Assembly: GCA_902774015.1 (NCBI GenBank)
Contig: CACYHB010000006.1
Coordinates: forward strand, 1 to 64,000
Source of the DNA: Oscillospiraceae bacterium
GTDB lineage: Bacteria > Bacillota > Clostridia > Oscillospirales > Oscillospiraceae
Direction: 5' to 3'
Length of the DNA: 64,000 bases
Below, one piece after another: positions 16,373-24,267 of the stretch. Both the position numbers and the translations under genes were made by a program. The first letter of the stretch is position 1. The number at the start of each line of letters is the position of its first letter. The notes below the pieces were generated by a model that worked only from the letters and a program-made list of their open reading frames with translations, did no database searches and had not been told where the DNA came from.

Positions 16373-18211
16373 TTATCGAAATTGCGTAAAGTCGATGCCG
16401 TAGGCGATGGCCTGGATGCTGTAGACGTCCGGATGATTCGGGACGATCAGGACATAAGCGCTTGGCGTCTCGTAGATGATATATGGCACGGAATACCGGT
16501 CCGATCCGCTGAGGGCACAGCAGACCACCTCGCCGCAGGCTGTTTCAAAGAGCCATTCATCGCGGTACGCGCTCAAATCACCGGCGAGGCAGATATTGGT
16601 GTACAGCGTGCCCTTTTGAATGTAGTGCAGGCGATAGGCGTCGGCCTCCACCGAGAAAGCGCCGGGATAGAGCATCACGGAGCGCAGCTCCACCGTGTCA
16701 AAGCTCCCCTGACCCAGCCGCGCCCATATCTCATCCTCGGTCAGATGTTCGGAATAGGCATCGAAGTCGTTGACACCGCCGTTATACCCATGCGGATAGA
16801 CATAGCCGTTGTGTATCCAGCTCCAGTCGTCGGCATAGGAAAGACCGTAGTCCGAGGCGATCCGCTCAAAGGCCGCGCGCATCTCCGGCGCGGTTTCTTC
16901 ATCACAGCCGACCACGCAGCCCTCGACCGCCATGATGCTGCCCTTATATCCCACATACCAGTCGGCAAAGGCCTTGGCACCGCGGATCTCGGGCGTCTGC
17001 GCAAGCTCGGAGAGCGTGATGGCAGACTTCTCCCCGGTATAGGGTCGAATCTCCAGCAAGCCGTTTTCCTGCGGCACGCCCTCACAGGCGGAGGCAAAGT
17101 CAAAGGCCTCGGCCAGCGCCTCAGCGCCTTCACGGCCGCGGGGCATGCTGCCGCTCAAGGTCAGGAAAGCGTTTTCCCCGGTGTAATAGATGATCACCGA
17201 ATAGAGCGGCTCGGCGTCCTCCGACGTGGGATCAAACACCGTGCCTTCGCGGCTGCAGTCGATGCAGAGCTCCGCGCCTGACGCAGTTTTATAGGCCCAC
17301 TCGTCATAGCTGTCCTCATTCCACAAAAGGCTCATATAGGGAGGGAGCGTGCCCGGCTCATAACGGGTCAGCGTCCAGATACAGCTCTGCCCGAAGAGCT
17401 CGATGCCGCCCTCCGCTTTGTAAGCGCCATCCTCAAAGACGTACATCGGCGCGAAGTACCCTTCGCCGGAGAAAAAGGGCTTTGTGCCCGTCAGCCTATA
17501 GAACTCCGCGCTTGTCGGCGGGAATACCATGGAGCTGTGGAGCTTCAGACCGTATTTATCCCGGATCTCCAGCAGCTTTTCCGCCATCGTCGCGTCGCTG
17601 GCATCGTAAATAGTGTTCCCAATCAGCGCCTCGGCAGCCTCCATATCTAGCCAGTCCCAGGCACCGTTTCCCGCAGCGACGCTCTCTGCCGCTTTTGTCT
17701 CGCGGTATTCCAGCTCATAGGCAAACCACTCTGCCGCCGCCTGGTATTCCGGGCTGTCGCGGTAGCCGGTGGGCAGCAGGAGCACGGCCTCGGCGGGCTC
17801 CAGATGGCTAGTCCCGTCCTCTTCTATGACCGCCTGAGTCGTCTCGTAGCCGGTATGCACCGTGCGCTCCCGAAGGCCGAACCAGCCCATGGCATAGGCG
17901 GTCGCGGTAAAGAGGCTTACAAGAATCGCCGCGACCAGCGCGAAGCGCAGCACGGTCACGATCGCCTTCTTCTGTTTTTTCGCGGGCGCAGGAGCCTCGG
18001 CGAAGATCGGCGCCGTCCCGCTGTAATCGGAGAAAAACGCTTGAAGGGACGCTTCGGTATCCGGCATGGGCTGTTCGGAGCGCTCCATATAAGCGTCCAT
18101 CACGAGCATCCAGAAATCCGGGTCACAGTCTGCCGGAAGCGAGCGGATCAGCTCCTCCAGCTTTGCAATAGGCATGGTATTCAGTTGTTCACGGCTGATC
18201 TTATCCGACAT
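16373..18211 (-). CDS. Single-pass membrane protein with tandem extracellular domains, putative anti-sigma factor (cassette E)
   Basis: The 612-residue protein starts at MSDKISREQLNTM after AGGAGGGAAACAGC; the upstream in-frame start has no ribosome site. A longer cytoplasmic part (about 84 residues) precedes the membrane helix at about 85-110, whose core VSLFTATAYAMGWFGLRER matches C and D. The outer part has two related modules (about 130-365 and 366-612), the first starting YRDSPEYQAAAEWFAYE like cassette D. The gene overlaps the sigma gene by 11 bp. Its longer, different cytoplasmic tail fits the fact that its sigma partner is also of a different subtype. Confidence 0.76.
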   Translation of the reverse strand: MSDKISREQLNTMPIAKLEELIRSLPADCDPDFWMLVMDAYMERSEQPMPDTEASLQAFFSDYSGTAPIFAEAPAPAKKQKKAIVTVLRFALVAAILVSLFTATAYAMGWFGLRERTVHTGYETTQAVIEEDGTSHLEPAEAVLLLPTGYRDSPEYQAAAEWFAYELEYRETKAAESVAAGNGAWDWLDMEAAEALIGNTIYDASDATMAEKLLEIRDKYGLKLHSSMVFPPTSAEFYRLTGTKPFFSGEGYFAPMYVFEDGAYKAEGGIELFGQSCIWTLTRYEPGTLPPYMSLLWNEDSYDEWAYKTASGAELCIDCSREGTVFDPTSEDAEPLYSVIIYYTGENAFLTLSGSMPRGREGAEALAEAFDFASACEGVPQENGLLEIRPYTGEKSAITLSELAQTPEIRGAKAFADWYVGYKGSIMAVEGCVVGCDEETAPEMRAAFERIASDYGLSYADDWSWIHNGYVYPHGYNGGVNDFDAYSEHLTEDEIWARLGQGSFDTVELRSVMLYPGAFSVEADAYRLHYIQKGTLYTNICLAGDLSAYRDEWLFETACGEVVCCALSGSDRYSVPYIIYETPSAYVLIVPNHPDVYSIQAIAYGIDFTQFR

Positions 18212-18695
18212 GCTGTTTCCCTCCTTTCTGTTCCACACTCATCTCCCGCCGCAACCGCTGCTTACATCGAAGCAGGCGCTTCCGGCAGGCTTCAAAGCTC
18301 AGGCCGCAGAGCTGCGCGGCCTCCTTGATCGAATAGCCGTCACAGTAGACGGCACGCAGCAGCAGCCATTCCTGCGGGCTCATGCGTCGTTTCAGCTCGT
18401 CGTCTTCCGCTTCAGGGGGCGGTGCGGAAAGACGGGTCTCCTCCAGGGGAACGGTGCGCTGCTCGATGTACTGCCGGTCTCGCTGCGCATGCTTCACAGC
18501 GTAACCAGCTGCACGGATCAGCCAGCCCTGCGGATTGGGGCTCTGCCGCACTTCGTCCAGCTTCTCCTGCGCCAGCACGAATACGTCCTGCGTGACCTCC
18601 TGCGCAAGCTGGTCGTCCCGCAGTCGCACCCGCGCGAAAGCGTATATTTTTTGATACATCTCCCGATAGAGATCTTCCAAGAAAGTATCGGTCAC
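18201..18695 (-). CDS. ECF-type sigma-70 family RNA polymerase sigma factor (cassette E)
   Basis: The 164-residue protein is taken to start at a GTG (18695) preceded by GAGAGGCGGTGG. A longer open frame back to 18785 would include the promoter at 18721-18748, so it is rejected. Region 2 has LAQEVTQDVFVLAQEKLDE (about residues 29-47) and region 4 has GYSIKEAAQLCGLSFEACRKRLLRC. It is more distant from A-D and lacks their EECVNDT signature. It overlaps the membrane protein gene, as in the other cassettes. Confidence 0.85.
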   Translation of the reverse strand: MTDTFLEDLYREMYQKIYAFARVRLRDDQLAQEVTQDVFVLAQEKLDEVRQSPNPQGWLIRAAGYAVKHAQRDRQYIEQRTVPLEETRLSAPPPEAEDDELKRRMSPQEWLLLRAVYCDGYSIKEAAQLCGLSFEACRKRLLRCKQRLRREMSVEQKGGKQHVG

Positions 18696-18720
18696 AAATC
18701 CACCGCCTCTCTGCCAAACA

Positions 18721-18748
18721 AGTATAACAAAAGATTTCTCGTTTTCAA
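18721..18748 (-). promoter_or_regulatory. Sigma-A-type promoter of the cassette E sigma gene
   Basis: Read on the minus strand, TTGAAA (18748-18743), a 16-nt spacer and TATACT (18726-18721) form a good housekeeping promoter, which supports the GTG start at 18695. Confidence 0.7.
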
Positions 18749-18749
18749 G

Positions 18750-18807
18750 TTGTCCCTTTTTGGCGCTTCTGATGGAATATTCCATCGGGACGCCCGAAAA
18801 GGGACAA
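18750..18807. promoter_or_regulatory. Symmetrical operator-like region between divergent cassette E genes
   Basis: A perfect 16-bp palindrome GATGGAATATTCCATC (18771-18786) is flanked by inverted copies of AAAAGGGACAA, reading outward as TTGTCCC at 18750-18756 and GGGACAA at 18801-18807. The flanks also share CGCC before the A-run. The symmetry between two divergent genes suggests a common regulator or matching promoters. Confidence 0.5.
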
Positions 18808-18832
18808 TTCTTTTGATAGAGAGGCGATTTTT

Positions 18833-21058
18833 ATGAAAAAAGGAAGAACATGGATCAGTTGGCTTCTGCTTCTTGCCCTGTGCCTGTCGCTCTGCGCCTG
18901 CAGCCCGGCACCGCAGAGCGGAGAAGCACAAAGCAGCGGAACACAGGGAGGGACAAGCAGGCCGAAGCAGAATAGTGAGCCTGTCAAGATGGCGGAGGAA
19001 GCGCAAAAGAATGTGGTGCAGCGCCTGGCCTCCACGCAGGTCGAACCGCCCGAGGACATGAATCTCGACTGGCAAAGTGGACTTGTGACCATGGACGGGC
19101 GGCTGTATGTGCACGCCACGGGCTTCGAGAAACCTCATCTCATTTGCTCCTACGACATGGACGGCGGCGACCGGCAGGTTCTGAGCGCTTATGACGGCGC
19201 GCCGATCAAGGGCATCGGCGCCTCCGATCACGGCACGCTCTTTGTGCTCAATAACGCTTTCAACGAAGAAACGCGGTTATATGAATACACGCTGCGCGAG
19301 CTCGACAAGGATGGGCGCGAGCTCAAGCGGCTGGAGCTGAAGGGTGCGGGCTATCCCGAGGATTTTTTCCCGTTCTGGATGGTCTCTGACGGAGAAACCG
19401 TGTATCTGCTCGGCAACGGCTGGCTGTCGCTCTTCTCTATGGGCGATCAGATCGAGCATCTGTGCGACCTCGCGGCGAGGGATTCCCAGCGCCTGGGGCT
19501 GCTTCCCGACGGACGCTTGATTCTCGACACCAACGCAGGTGGGCAGTACGCTGTCATGGTCTTTGATAAAGAGAGCCGCAGCTTCGGGGCTCCCATCCCC
19601 TTTGACAAGGGCGGCAGCCTGCTCTGCGGCGGCGAGCGCTGGAATGTCTACATCACCGACGGTACCTCCGCCTATGGCCTCGATCTGGAGACCGGGAAGC
19701 TGGAAAAGCAGTTCGAGTGGCTGAGTGTCGGCATTGTGGGCCGCGCGCTGATCGAGGCCCCGGAGGGCGGCTTTTTCGCCGCTGACGGCAATAACCGCCT
19801 GTTCCGCATGCGTCAGGTGGATGTGGAAGTCGGGGAAAGCGGCGAACCGGAGACGATGACGTTGGTCGTGCTGGACCGGCTATTTCTGGCATCCTATCTG
19901 GAAGACGCGATCCTCGACTGGAACCGGGCGCACCCGGAGTGCATGATCGTCGTGCGCGACTATTTCACCGGCCAGCACTCGAACGATTGGCAGCAGCAGG
20001 AGCAGGCCACGGAGGAAGCGCGAAAAGCGATGGCCATGGACATCATCACTGGCAATGTCCATCCCGATCTCTTTGATCTGAGCAGCCTGAACGCGGCTTC
20101 GCTGGCTGTTAGCGGAAAGCTGGAAAACCTCTATCCGTATCTCGACGCCGATCCGGTGCTGAGCCGCGAGAGCTTTTACCCGAGTGTTCTGGAGGAGCAG
20201 GAGATCCGCGGCGGGCTGTATGAGGTCGTGACGAATTACTCACTGCTCACCGTCACCGGCTTTGCCTCTGAGGTCGGCAGCGCACGGAGCTGGGAGGAGC
20301 TTCTGCGCCTGGCGGACAGCACCGATCGCTGTGAGCGCCTGTTTACCGCCGAGAGTTGGGGCCGCATGGGTTTCCTGCAGCTTCTGACCGACGCCTCCGG
20401 CAAAAGGCTGGTGGATTGGGACAGCGGAGAATGCTATTTTGATACCCCGTACTTTATATCCATTCTGGAGGCCGTGATGCAGCTTCCCGAGCAGGCTGTC
20501 GAGCCGGAGGACTATTACAGTGAGCAGCACAGCCTCGTGGACGGCGAAGGTCTGCTGACCCTCAGCGAATACGGCGATCTGTGGCAGGGCGCCAATGCGG
20601 GAAAGCAATACGGCGAGGGCAACTGGACGATCGTCGGCCTGCCGGAGCTCGGCAGCGTCATCAAGCCCTACAGCACGCTTGGTGCTTCGGCGCTCGGCAT
20701 GGCGGCAGATTCCCAGCACAAGGAGGAATGCTGGGCCTTCCTGCGAACCTTTTATCTGAATCCGCGCCCCTACGCTTTCAGCGCCATGCAGGGCGGACTA
20801 GAGGAATCCATCCAGGGGCAGCTTCAGCAGCGGGAGCAGGAGGGTCTCATGGACAAGTGGCCGAACGCCGAGGCGGATATGCGCGCCTTTGCCGACGCTT
20901 TCACCGGCGCGACCGTGCTCTACCGCCATGACGACGCGGTGTGGGAGATCGTACAAGCCGAGGCGAGCCGTTATTTTGCCGGTCAAGTCAGCGCTGAGGA
21001 CTGCGCCAAAGTCATTCAGAGTCGCGCACGGATCTATATCTCCGAACAGGGTAGATAA
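18833..21058 (+). CDS. Extracellular solute-binding-type lipoprotein, divergent from the cassette E sigma gene
   Basis: The 741-residue protein has a lipobox LCAC with Cys at about residue 23, followed by a Ser/Gln/Gly-rich linker. Propeller-like strands fill about residues 75-340. A solute-binding-type half starts near 345 (LEDAILDWNRAHPECMIVV, MDIITGNVHPDLFDL, YPYLDADPVLSRESF). It is a clear paralogue of the cassette E lipoprotein at 14144. The gene follows the shared symmetrical intergenic region, so it is probably controlled together with the cassette E sigma gene. No transporter partner is seen. Confidence 0.83.
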   Translation: MKKGRTWISWLLLLALCLSLCACSPAPQSGEAQSSGTQGGTSRPKQNSEPVKMAEEAQKNVVQRLASTQVEPPEDMNLDWQSGLVTMDGRLYVHATGFEKPHLICSYDMDGGDRQVLSAYDGAPIKGIGASDHGTLFVLNNAFNEETRLYEYTLRELDKDGRELKRLELKGAGYPEDFFPFWMVSDGETVYLLGNGWLSLFSMGDQIEHLCDLAARDSQRLGLLPDGRLILDTNAGGQYAVMVFDKESRSFGAPIPFDKGGSLLCGGERWNVYITDGTSAYGLDLETGKLEKQFEWLSVGIVGRALIEAPEGGFFAADGNNRLFRMRQVDVEVGESGEPETMTLVVLDRLFLASYLEDAILDWNRAHPECMIVVRDYFTGQHSNDWQQQEQATEEARKAMAMDIITGNVHPDLFDLSSLNAASLAVSGKLENLYPYLDADPVLSRESFYPSVLEEQEIRGGLYEVVTNYSLLTVTGFASEVGSARSWEELLRLADSTDRCERLFTAESWGRMGFLQLLTDASGKRLVDWDSGECYFDTPYFISILEAVMQLPEQAVEPEDYYSEQHSLVDGEGLLTLSEYGDLWQGANAGKQYGEGNWTIVGLPELGSVIKPYSTLGASALGMAADSQHKEECWAFLRTFYLNPRPYAFSAMQGGLEESIQGQLQQREQEGLMDKWPNAEADMRAFADAFTGATVLYRHDDAVWEIVQAEASRYFAGQVSAEDCAKVIQSRARIYISEQGR

Positions 21059-21081
21059 GAGACTGTCAATCCAATACACGA

Positions 21082-21119
21082 AGCCCGCCGTTCTCATCCA
21101 GAACGGCGGGTGCTTCTAT
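21082..21119 (+). terminator. Rho-independent terminator after the lipoprotein gene
   Basis: The arms cccgccgttct and agaacggcggg form a perfect 11-bp stem, followed by tgcttctattt. Confidence 0.85.
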
Positions 21120-21244
21120 TTCTGGATTAAGAGATCATTCTGCAATTCTTAATTCTCGCCCCCCTCGCAAAATTCGACAACATATTTTAGCGAAAAGTGC
21201 TTAATTATGGGTGCGCCTTGATATCGACACAAGGCGCGCATTGT

Positions 21245-21373
21245 TCCTGTTATACTTAAAATTTTATCTGTCTCAGCCAGCCAAAGAAAAAAACTCTGTG
21301 ACTGGCATAGAGGCATATACAAAACCCATCGCCAGTCGAGAGAGAAAGGTCCTTGGCGATGGGTTTTTATTAT
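21245..21373 (+). promoter_or_regulatory. Promoter and terminator-like leader before the element's sigma-like gene
   Basis: TGT-TATACTT near 21248-21257 is an extended -10. A long hairpin follows (arms aaacccatcgcca and tggcgatgggttt within 21322-21368) ending in a T-run, which would stop most transcripts before the gene at 21441. This looks like an attenuator or an upstream terminator. Confidence 0.5.
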
Positions 21374-21385
21374 GACAGTCGCGCG

Positions 21386-21433
21386 CCTCCGGTTTCTTTG
21401 AGTTTCACTGTATCAACATTCAAAGAACGGAGG
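21386..21433 (+). promoter_or_regulatory. Hairpin sequestering the ribosome binding site
   Basis: CCTCCGGTTTCTTTGA (21386-21401) pairs with TCAAAGAACGGAGG (21420-21433) with one small bulge. The right arm includes the GGAGG Shine-Dalgarno of the gene starting at 21441, so the folded mRNA would block translation. Confidence 0.55.
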
Positions 21434-21440
21434 CATCATC

Positions 21441-21890
21441 ATGTCAAGGAGAAAAACAAAATCGGAAGAAATTATAGATTGCGAGCGGTATTTCAATAAG
21501 TATGTTGCGATGGAGGTGAAACATGACCTGCAGGAAACTCATGATTATTATGCAATGTTCTCCTCACTGGATCAAATCATGGAAGCAGAAGAAGATGGTA
21601 ACACAGGAAAAAAAGAACGAGAATCTGTTCTTGAAGATCACAGAGATAATTTCCTTTCTAAAACAGAATGTAAATCCGCAGATGAATGGATGGCGGAGAT
21701 GGAAAATGAAGCTCTCTGTCGAGCGTTGCATAAACTCTCATGCCGTCAAAGGTTGATTCTTTTTCTTCGATACTATAGGAAACTAACATACCGTGAGATT
21801 GAAGAAATCGTTGGCATATCCTATCAGGTTGTCGAAAGAACAGAGAAAAAGGCGATAAAAAATCTTCGAGAAATTATGGCTAGAGGGTGA
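21441..21890 (+). CDS. Sigma-70 region 4-type regulator of a mobile element (Tn916 Orf7-like position)
   Basis: The 149-residue protein has an acidic, Glu-rich N-terminal half and a C-terminal region 4 helix-turn-helix (LSCRQRLILFLRYYRKLTYREIEEI, split here by its helices). It resembles the small sigma-like proteins coded before excisionase and integrase genes in Firmicutes integrative elements. It starts after GGAGGCATCATC. Its base composition is lower in GC than the flanking chromosome, consistent with transfer. The target promoters are unknown. Confidence 0.75.
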   Translation: MSRRKTKSEEIIDCERYFNKYVAMEVKHDLQETHDYYAMFSSLDQIMEAEEDGNTGKKERESVLEDHRDNFLSKTECKSADEWMAEMENEALCRALHKLSCRQRLILFLRYYRKLTYREIEEIVGISYQVVERTEKKAIKNLREIMARG

Positions 21891-21959
21891 CAAAAGTGCG
21901 TTTTTTATCCCTACCTTAAGTGAGGGGACTTTTTCTTCTCAAAAACAAGTGAATATCCG

Positions 21960-22302
21960 GCAGCATAATAACATCAGCAGACGATGGAGCGATGCGGAGG
22001 GTTCGCCAAGACCACCTGTGCAGGATAGATGCCTGCATCAAATGAAGGCAGTAAGGTGCATAGCGGTTAGACCTATCCAAAAGCGGCTCTGGCAAGCCGT
22101 TTCGCAATAAGATCGTTTGCCTACAATGGTACCCCTGCTCAGCCTTAGCTTGTCACGCATAGGGAGCAGCTCGGAGAGATCCTCAGAGGGGTGAGAGTCC
22201 CGGAGCGCGTTGCCAAACGCGGTTATGCTGTACGCCCACCCCCGGGGGAGTAGTGTCGAATACGGGAAAATAATAGGCTGCCTGCAGAATCGCAGGCAGC
22301 CC
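21960..22302 (+). ncRNA. Candidate structured RNA within the mobile element
   Basis: The 550 bp between 21891 and 22440 has no credible gene. It does show several good local stems on the plus strand: TGCAGG/CCTGCA near 22018-22038, aagcggct/agccgttt at 22081-22102, CTGCTC/GAGCAG spanning 22135-22169, gcgtt/aacgc near 22208-22222, and a perfect 10-bp ggctgcctgc/gcaggcagcc at about 22277-22302. The last may end the transcript. No known family could be assigned from memory. It could be a regulatory RNA, a leader for the excisionase gene or a relic. Confidence 0.4.
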
Positions 22303-22440
22303 AACAGTCCAACCCTTAGAGAGATTAGATTTTCGCTATAAGCGGCATTGAGGAATTCAAGTTCTCAAAAACTACCGCTGAAGTTGCGTAATGGGGAGGA
22401 TATGAGAAAGCAATAATAAGCAGAACGCGAGGATAGATAA

Positions 22441-22632
22441 ATGACTTACACTACTTTTGAACAGCTTCCACTCGTGCTGTCGGTTGAACAGTTGGCGCAA
22501 GTATTGGACATTGGAAAAAACTATGCCTATGAACTTGTGCGCTGCGGTGAGATACAGAGTATCCGTGTCGGGCACCGTTTCCGAATTCCCAAGGAGTCCG
22601 TCGTAGCATATATCAGCACTCCACAAGATTGA
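22441..22632 (+). CDS. xis: Excisionase-type helix-turn-helix DNA-binding protein
   Basis: The 63-residue protein matches excisionase-family (MerR-like) winged helix proteins: LSVEQLAQVLDIGKNYAYEL forms the recognition helices, and IRVGHRFRIPKESVVAYI is the typical wing and C-terminal helix. It lies 55 bp before the integrase on the same strand, as in Tn916-like elements, where Xis binds the element ends to favour excision. The symbol is generic. Confidence 0.82.
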   Translation: MTYTTFEQLPLVLSVEQLAQVLDIGKNYAYELVRCGEIQSIRVGHRFRIPKESVVAYISTPQD

Positions 22633-22687
22633 CGGAGTTTACTCTACGTTGTATGATCAGCGCAGAGTTGAACAGGAAGGAGGATTT

Positions 22688-23887
22688 ATGTCTCGCACAT
22701 CCAACCGTGCAGCGTCCGGCACGGGGACAATCAGAAAAATCACCGTTAACCAAAACGGCAAAAACTATACTTACTGGCAGGCAAGATGCACGACCGGCTA
22801 TGACCCAGGAACCGGCAAACAGCTCCAGCGCACCATTACCGGCAAAACGCAGAAGGAAGTCAGCCTGCGCCTTAGGGAACTCACGTCAGATCTTGATCAC
22901 GGGACATACCTTGAGCCGAACAAGCTGACTGTAAGGTCTTGGCTGACAACATGGCAGGAAGAGTACCTGCAAAATGTTAAGCCCTCTACCGCATACAAGT
23001 ATAAGGTGGATATTGAAAACTATATCATTCCGAGGCTTGGTGCGACAAAGCTGGAGGATTTGGCTACTCCGATGATCCAGCACTTTTACAACGATCTCCT
23101 TCATCCCAAAAAGCCTGGCGTAAAGCCCTTGACCGCGAAGACGGTACGTTGTGTTCACGGTATCTTCCACTCTGCATTGAGCAAAGCGGTTCAGCTTGGA
23201 TACATTCGTATGAATCCCACTGATGCCTGTGAACTACCCCGTGTCGTCAAAAAGGAGATCGTTCCTCTGGAGGATGATCAGATTGCAGCTTTCCTAAAAG
23301 CCATCGTCGGCCATCCGCATGAGTACTTGTATAAGATCGCTCTGTTTACCGGAATGCGTGAGGGTGAGGTTCTTGGTCTGACCTGGGACTGCATCGACTT
23401 CAGGCGCGGTAGGCTCGTTGTGCGCCGTCAGTTGGTCAGAGATAGACAGAAGGGTGGAGAGTATCACTTCTCCACCCCGAAGAACGGCAAGATCCGCGTC
23501 ATTGTTCTTGCACCGACCGTTGTTCAGTTGTTTCGTGAGCAGCAGAAGAGGCAGACTCTGATGATGATGGACGCGGGGAAGAAGTGGGTAGACAACAACC
23601 TGATCTTCTCCAATCAAACCGGAGGCTATCTCTCGTATCGGACGGTGTATGACTGCTTTAAGCGTGTGATGACTAAACTCGGCTTGCCGGAAACCCGTTT
23701 TCACGATCTGCGGCACACCTACGCGGTGGCAGCGATCAAGAGTGGGGACGACATAAAAACCGTACAAGAAAACCTCGGTCATGCGACCGCAGCCTTTACG
23801 CTGGACGTGTATGGGCACGTTACAAACCAGATGAAAGAGGCCAGCGCGAGCAGAATGGAACTGTTTATCAGTGCCGTTTCGTCCTGA
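22688..23887 (+). CDS. int: Tyrosine recombinase / phage-type site-specific integrase
   Basis: The 399-residue protein starts at MSRTSNRAASGTGTIRK after AAGGAGGATTT; the earlier in-frame start lacks a site. Order: an N-terminal arm-binding domain (about 1-60), a SAM-like core-binding domain (about 65-170) and a catalytic domain (about 185-390). The catalytic set is visible: Arg224 in TGMREGE, His339-Asp-Leu-Arg342-His343 in HDLRHTY, and nucleophile Tyr375 in LDVYGH. It should integrate and excise the surrounding element, probably at or near the tRNA-Val gene 145 bp downstream. All catalytic residues are present, so the enzyme is likely active. Confidence 0.92.
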   Translation: MSRTSNRAASGTGTIRKITVNQNGKNYTYWQARCTTGYDPGTGKQLQRTITGKTQKEVSLRLRELTSDLDHGTYLEPNKLTVRSWLTTWQEEYLQNVKPSTAYKYKVDIENYIIPRLGATKLEDLATPMIQHFYNDLLHPKKPGVKPLTAKTVRCVHGIFHSALSKAVQLGYIRMNPTDACELPRVVKKEIVPLEDDQIAAFLKAIVGHPHEYLYKIALFTGMREGEVLGLTWDCIDFRRGRLVVRRQLVRDRQKGGEYHFSTPKNGKIRVIVLAPTVVQLFREQQKRQTLMMMDAGKKWVDNNLIFSNQTGGYLSYRTVYDCFKRVMTKLGLPETRFHDLRHTYAVAAIKSGDDIKTVQENLGHATAAFTLDVYGHVTNQMKEASASRMELFISAVSS

Positions 23888-24001
23888 TATTTACTGGGTT
23901 TTACCGCACTCTAAAGGCTAAAAATAAGTAAAAAAACGGGTTTTGAAAAATAGGCCTCAACTTTTCGGGGCTAAAAGATGCTGATTTTGCCGGAAACAAA
24001 G

Positions 24002-24029
24002 AAAAATCCGAACCTTTCGGTTCGGATTT
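24002..24029 (-). terminator. Terminator of the tRNA-Val gene
   Basis: The perfect 11-bp stem aaatccgaacc/ggttcggattt with a 4-nt loop lies immediately 3' of the tRNA on the minus strand, where it is followed by TTTTTC. Confidence 0.85.
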
Positions 24030-24031
24030 AG

Positions 24032-24107
24032 TGGTGGACGATACAAGACTCGAACTTGTGACCTCCCGCACGTCAAGCGGATGCGCTACCAGCTGCGCCA
24101 ATCGTCC
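24032..24107 (-). tRNA. tRNA-Val (anticodon GAC)
   Basis: The 76-nt gene folds as a full cloverleaf. The acceptor stem GGACGAT/ATCGTCC is perfect, the D arm is GCGC..GCGC, the anticodon stem TCCGC/GCGGG holds loop TTGACGT with anticodon GAC, and the T arm contains TTCGAGT. The discriminator A and CCA are encoded. It reads GUC and GUU codons. Its 3' end faces the integrase gene, the orientation expected if the element used it as attachment site. No duplicate of the tRNA 3' end was found in 21060-21440, so the left end of the element is not placed. Confidence 0.95.
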
Positions 24108-24217
24108 AGCTCTTTCAAGCAAGGGGTATTTTAACGCACGGCATAACAAATGTCAAGCTTTTTCTATCGCTTTTCAAAAGAAAATGGAGCCGGGGGAAAA
24201 GAGCCTCTCCGGACGGC

Positions 24218-24246
24218 AAAAGGGATCTGCACAGCAGATCCCTTTT
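24218..24246 (-). terminator. Terminator after the zinc-ribbon membrane protein gene
   Basis: The arms aaaagggatctgc and gcagatccctttt pair perfectly over 13 bp with a 3-nt loop, just downstream of the minus-strand gene ending at 24268. Confidence 0.85.
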
Positions 24247-24267
24247 GTGTTATTCCTGTGTGTTTGC

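Noticed and set aside
18696..18785. Longer N-terminus for the cassette E sigma factor
   Set aside because: It would be translated from DNA that contains its own -35 and -10 elements; the GTG at 18695 has a ribosome site.
21060..21440. Left attachment site as a copy of the tRNA-Val 3' end
   Set aside because: Reading this stretch for tggtggacgatacaag or parts of it gave no match, so no att site is reported.
21960..22302. Group II or group I intron in the mobile element
   Set aside because: No GUGCG-type 5' end, domain V or reverse transcriptase gene was found, and no typical group I core was recognised.
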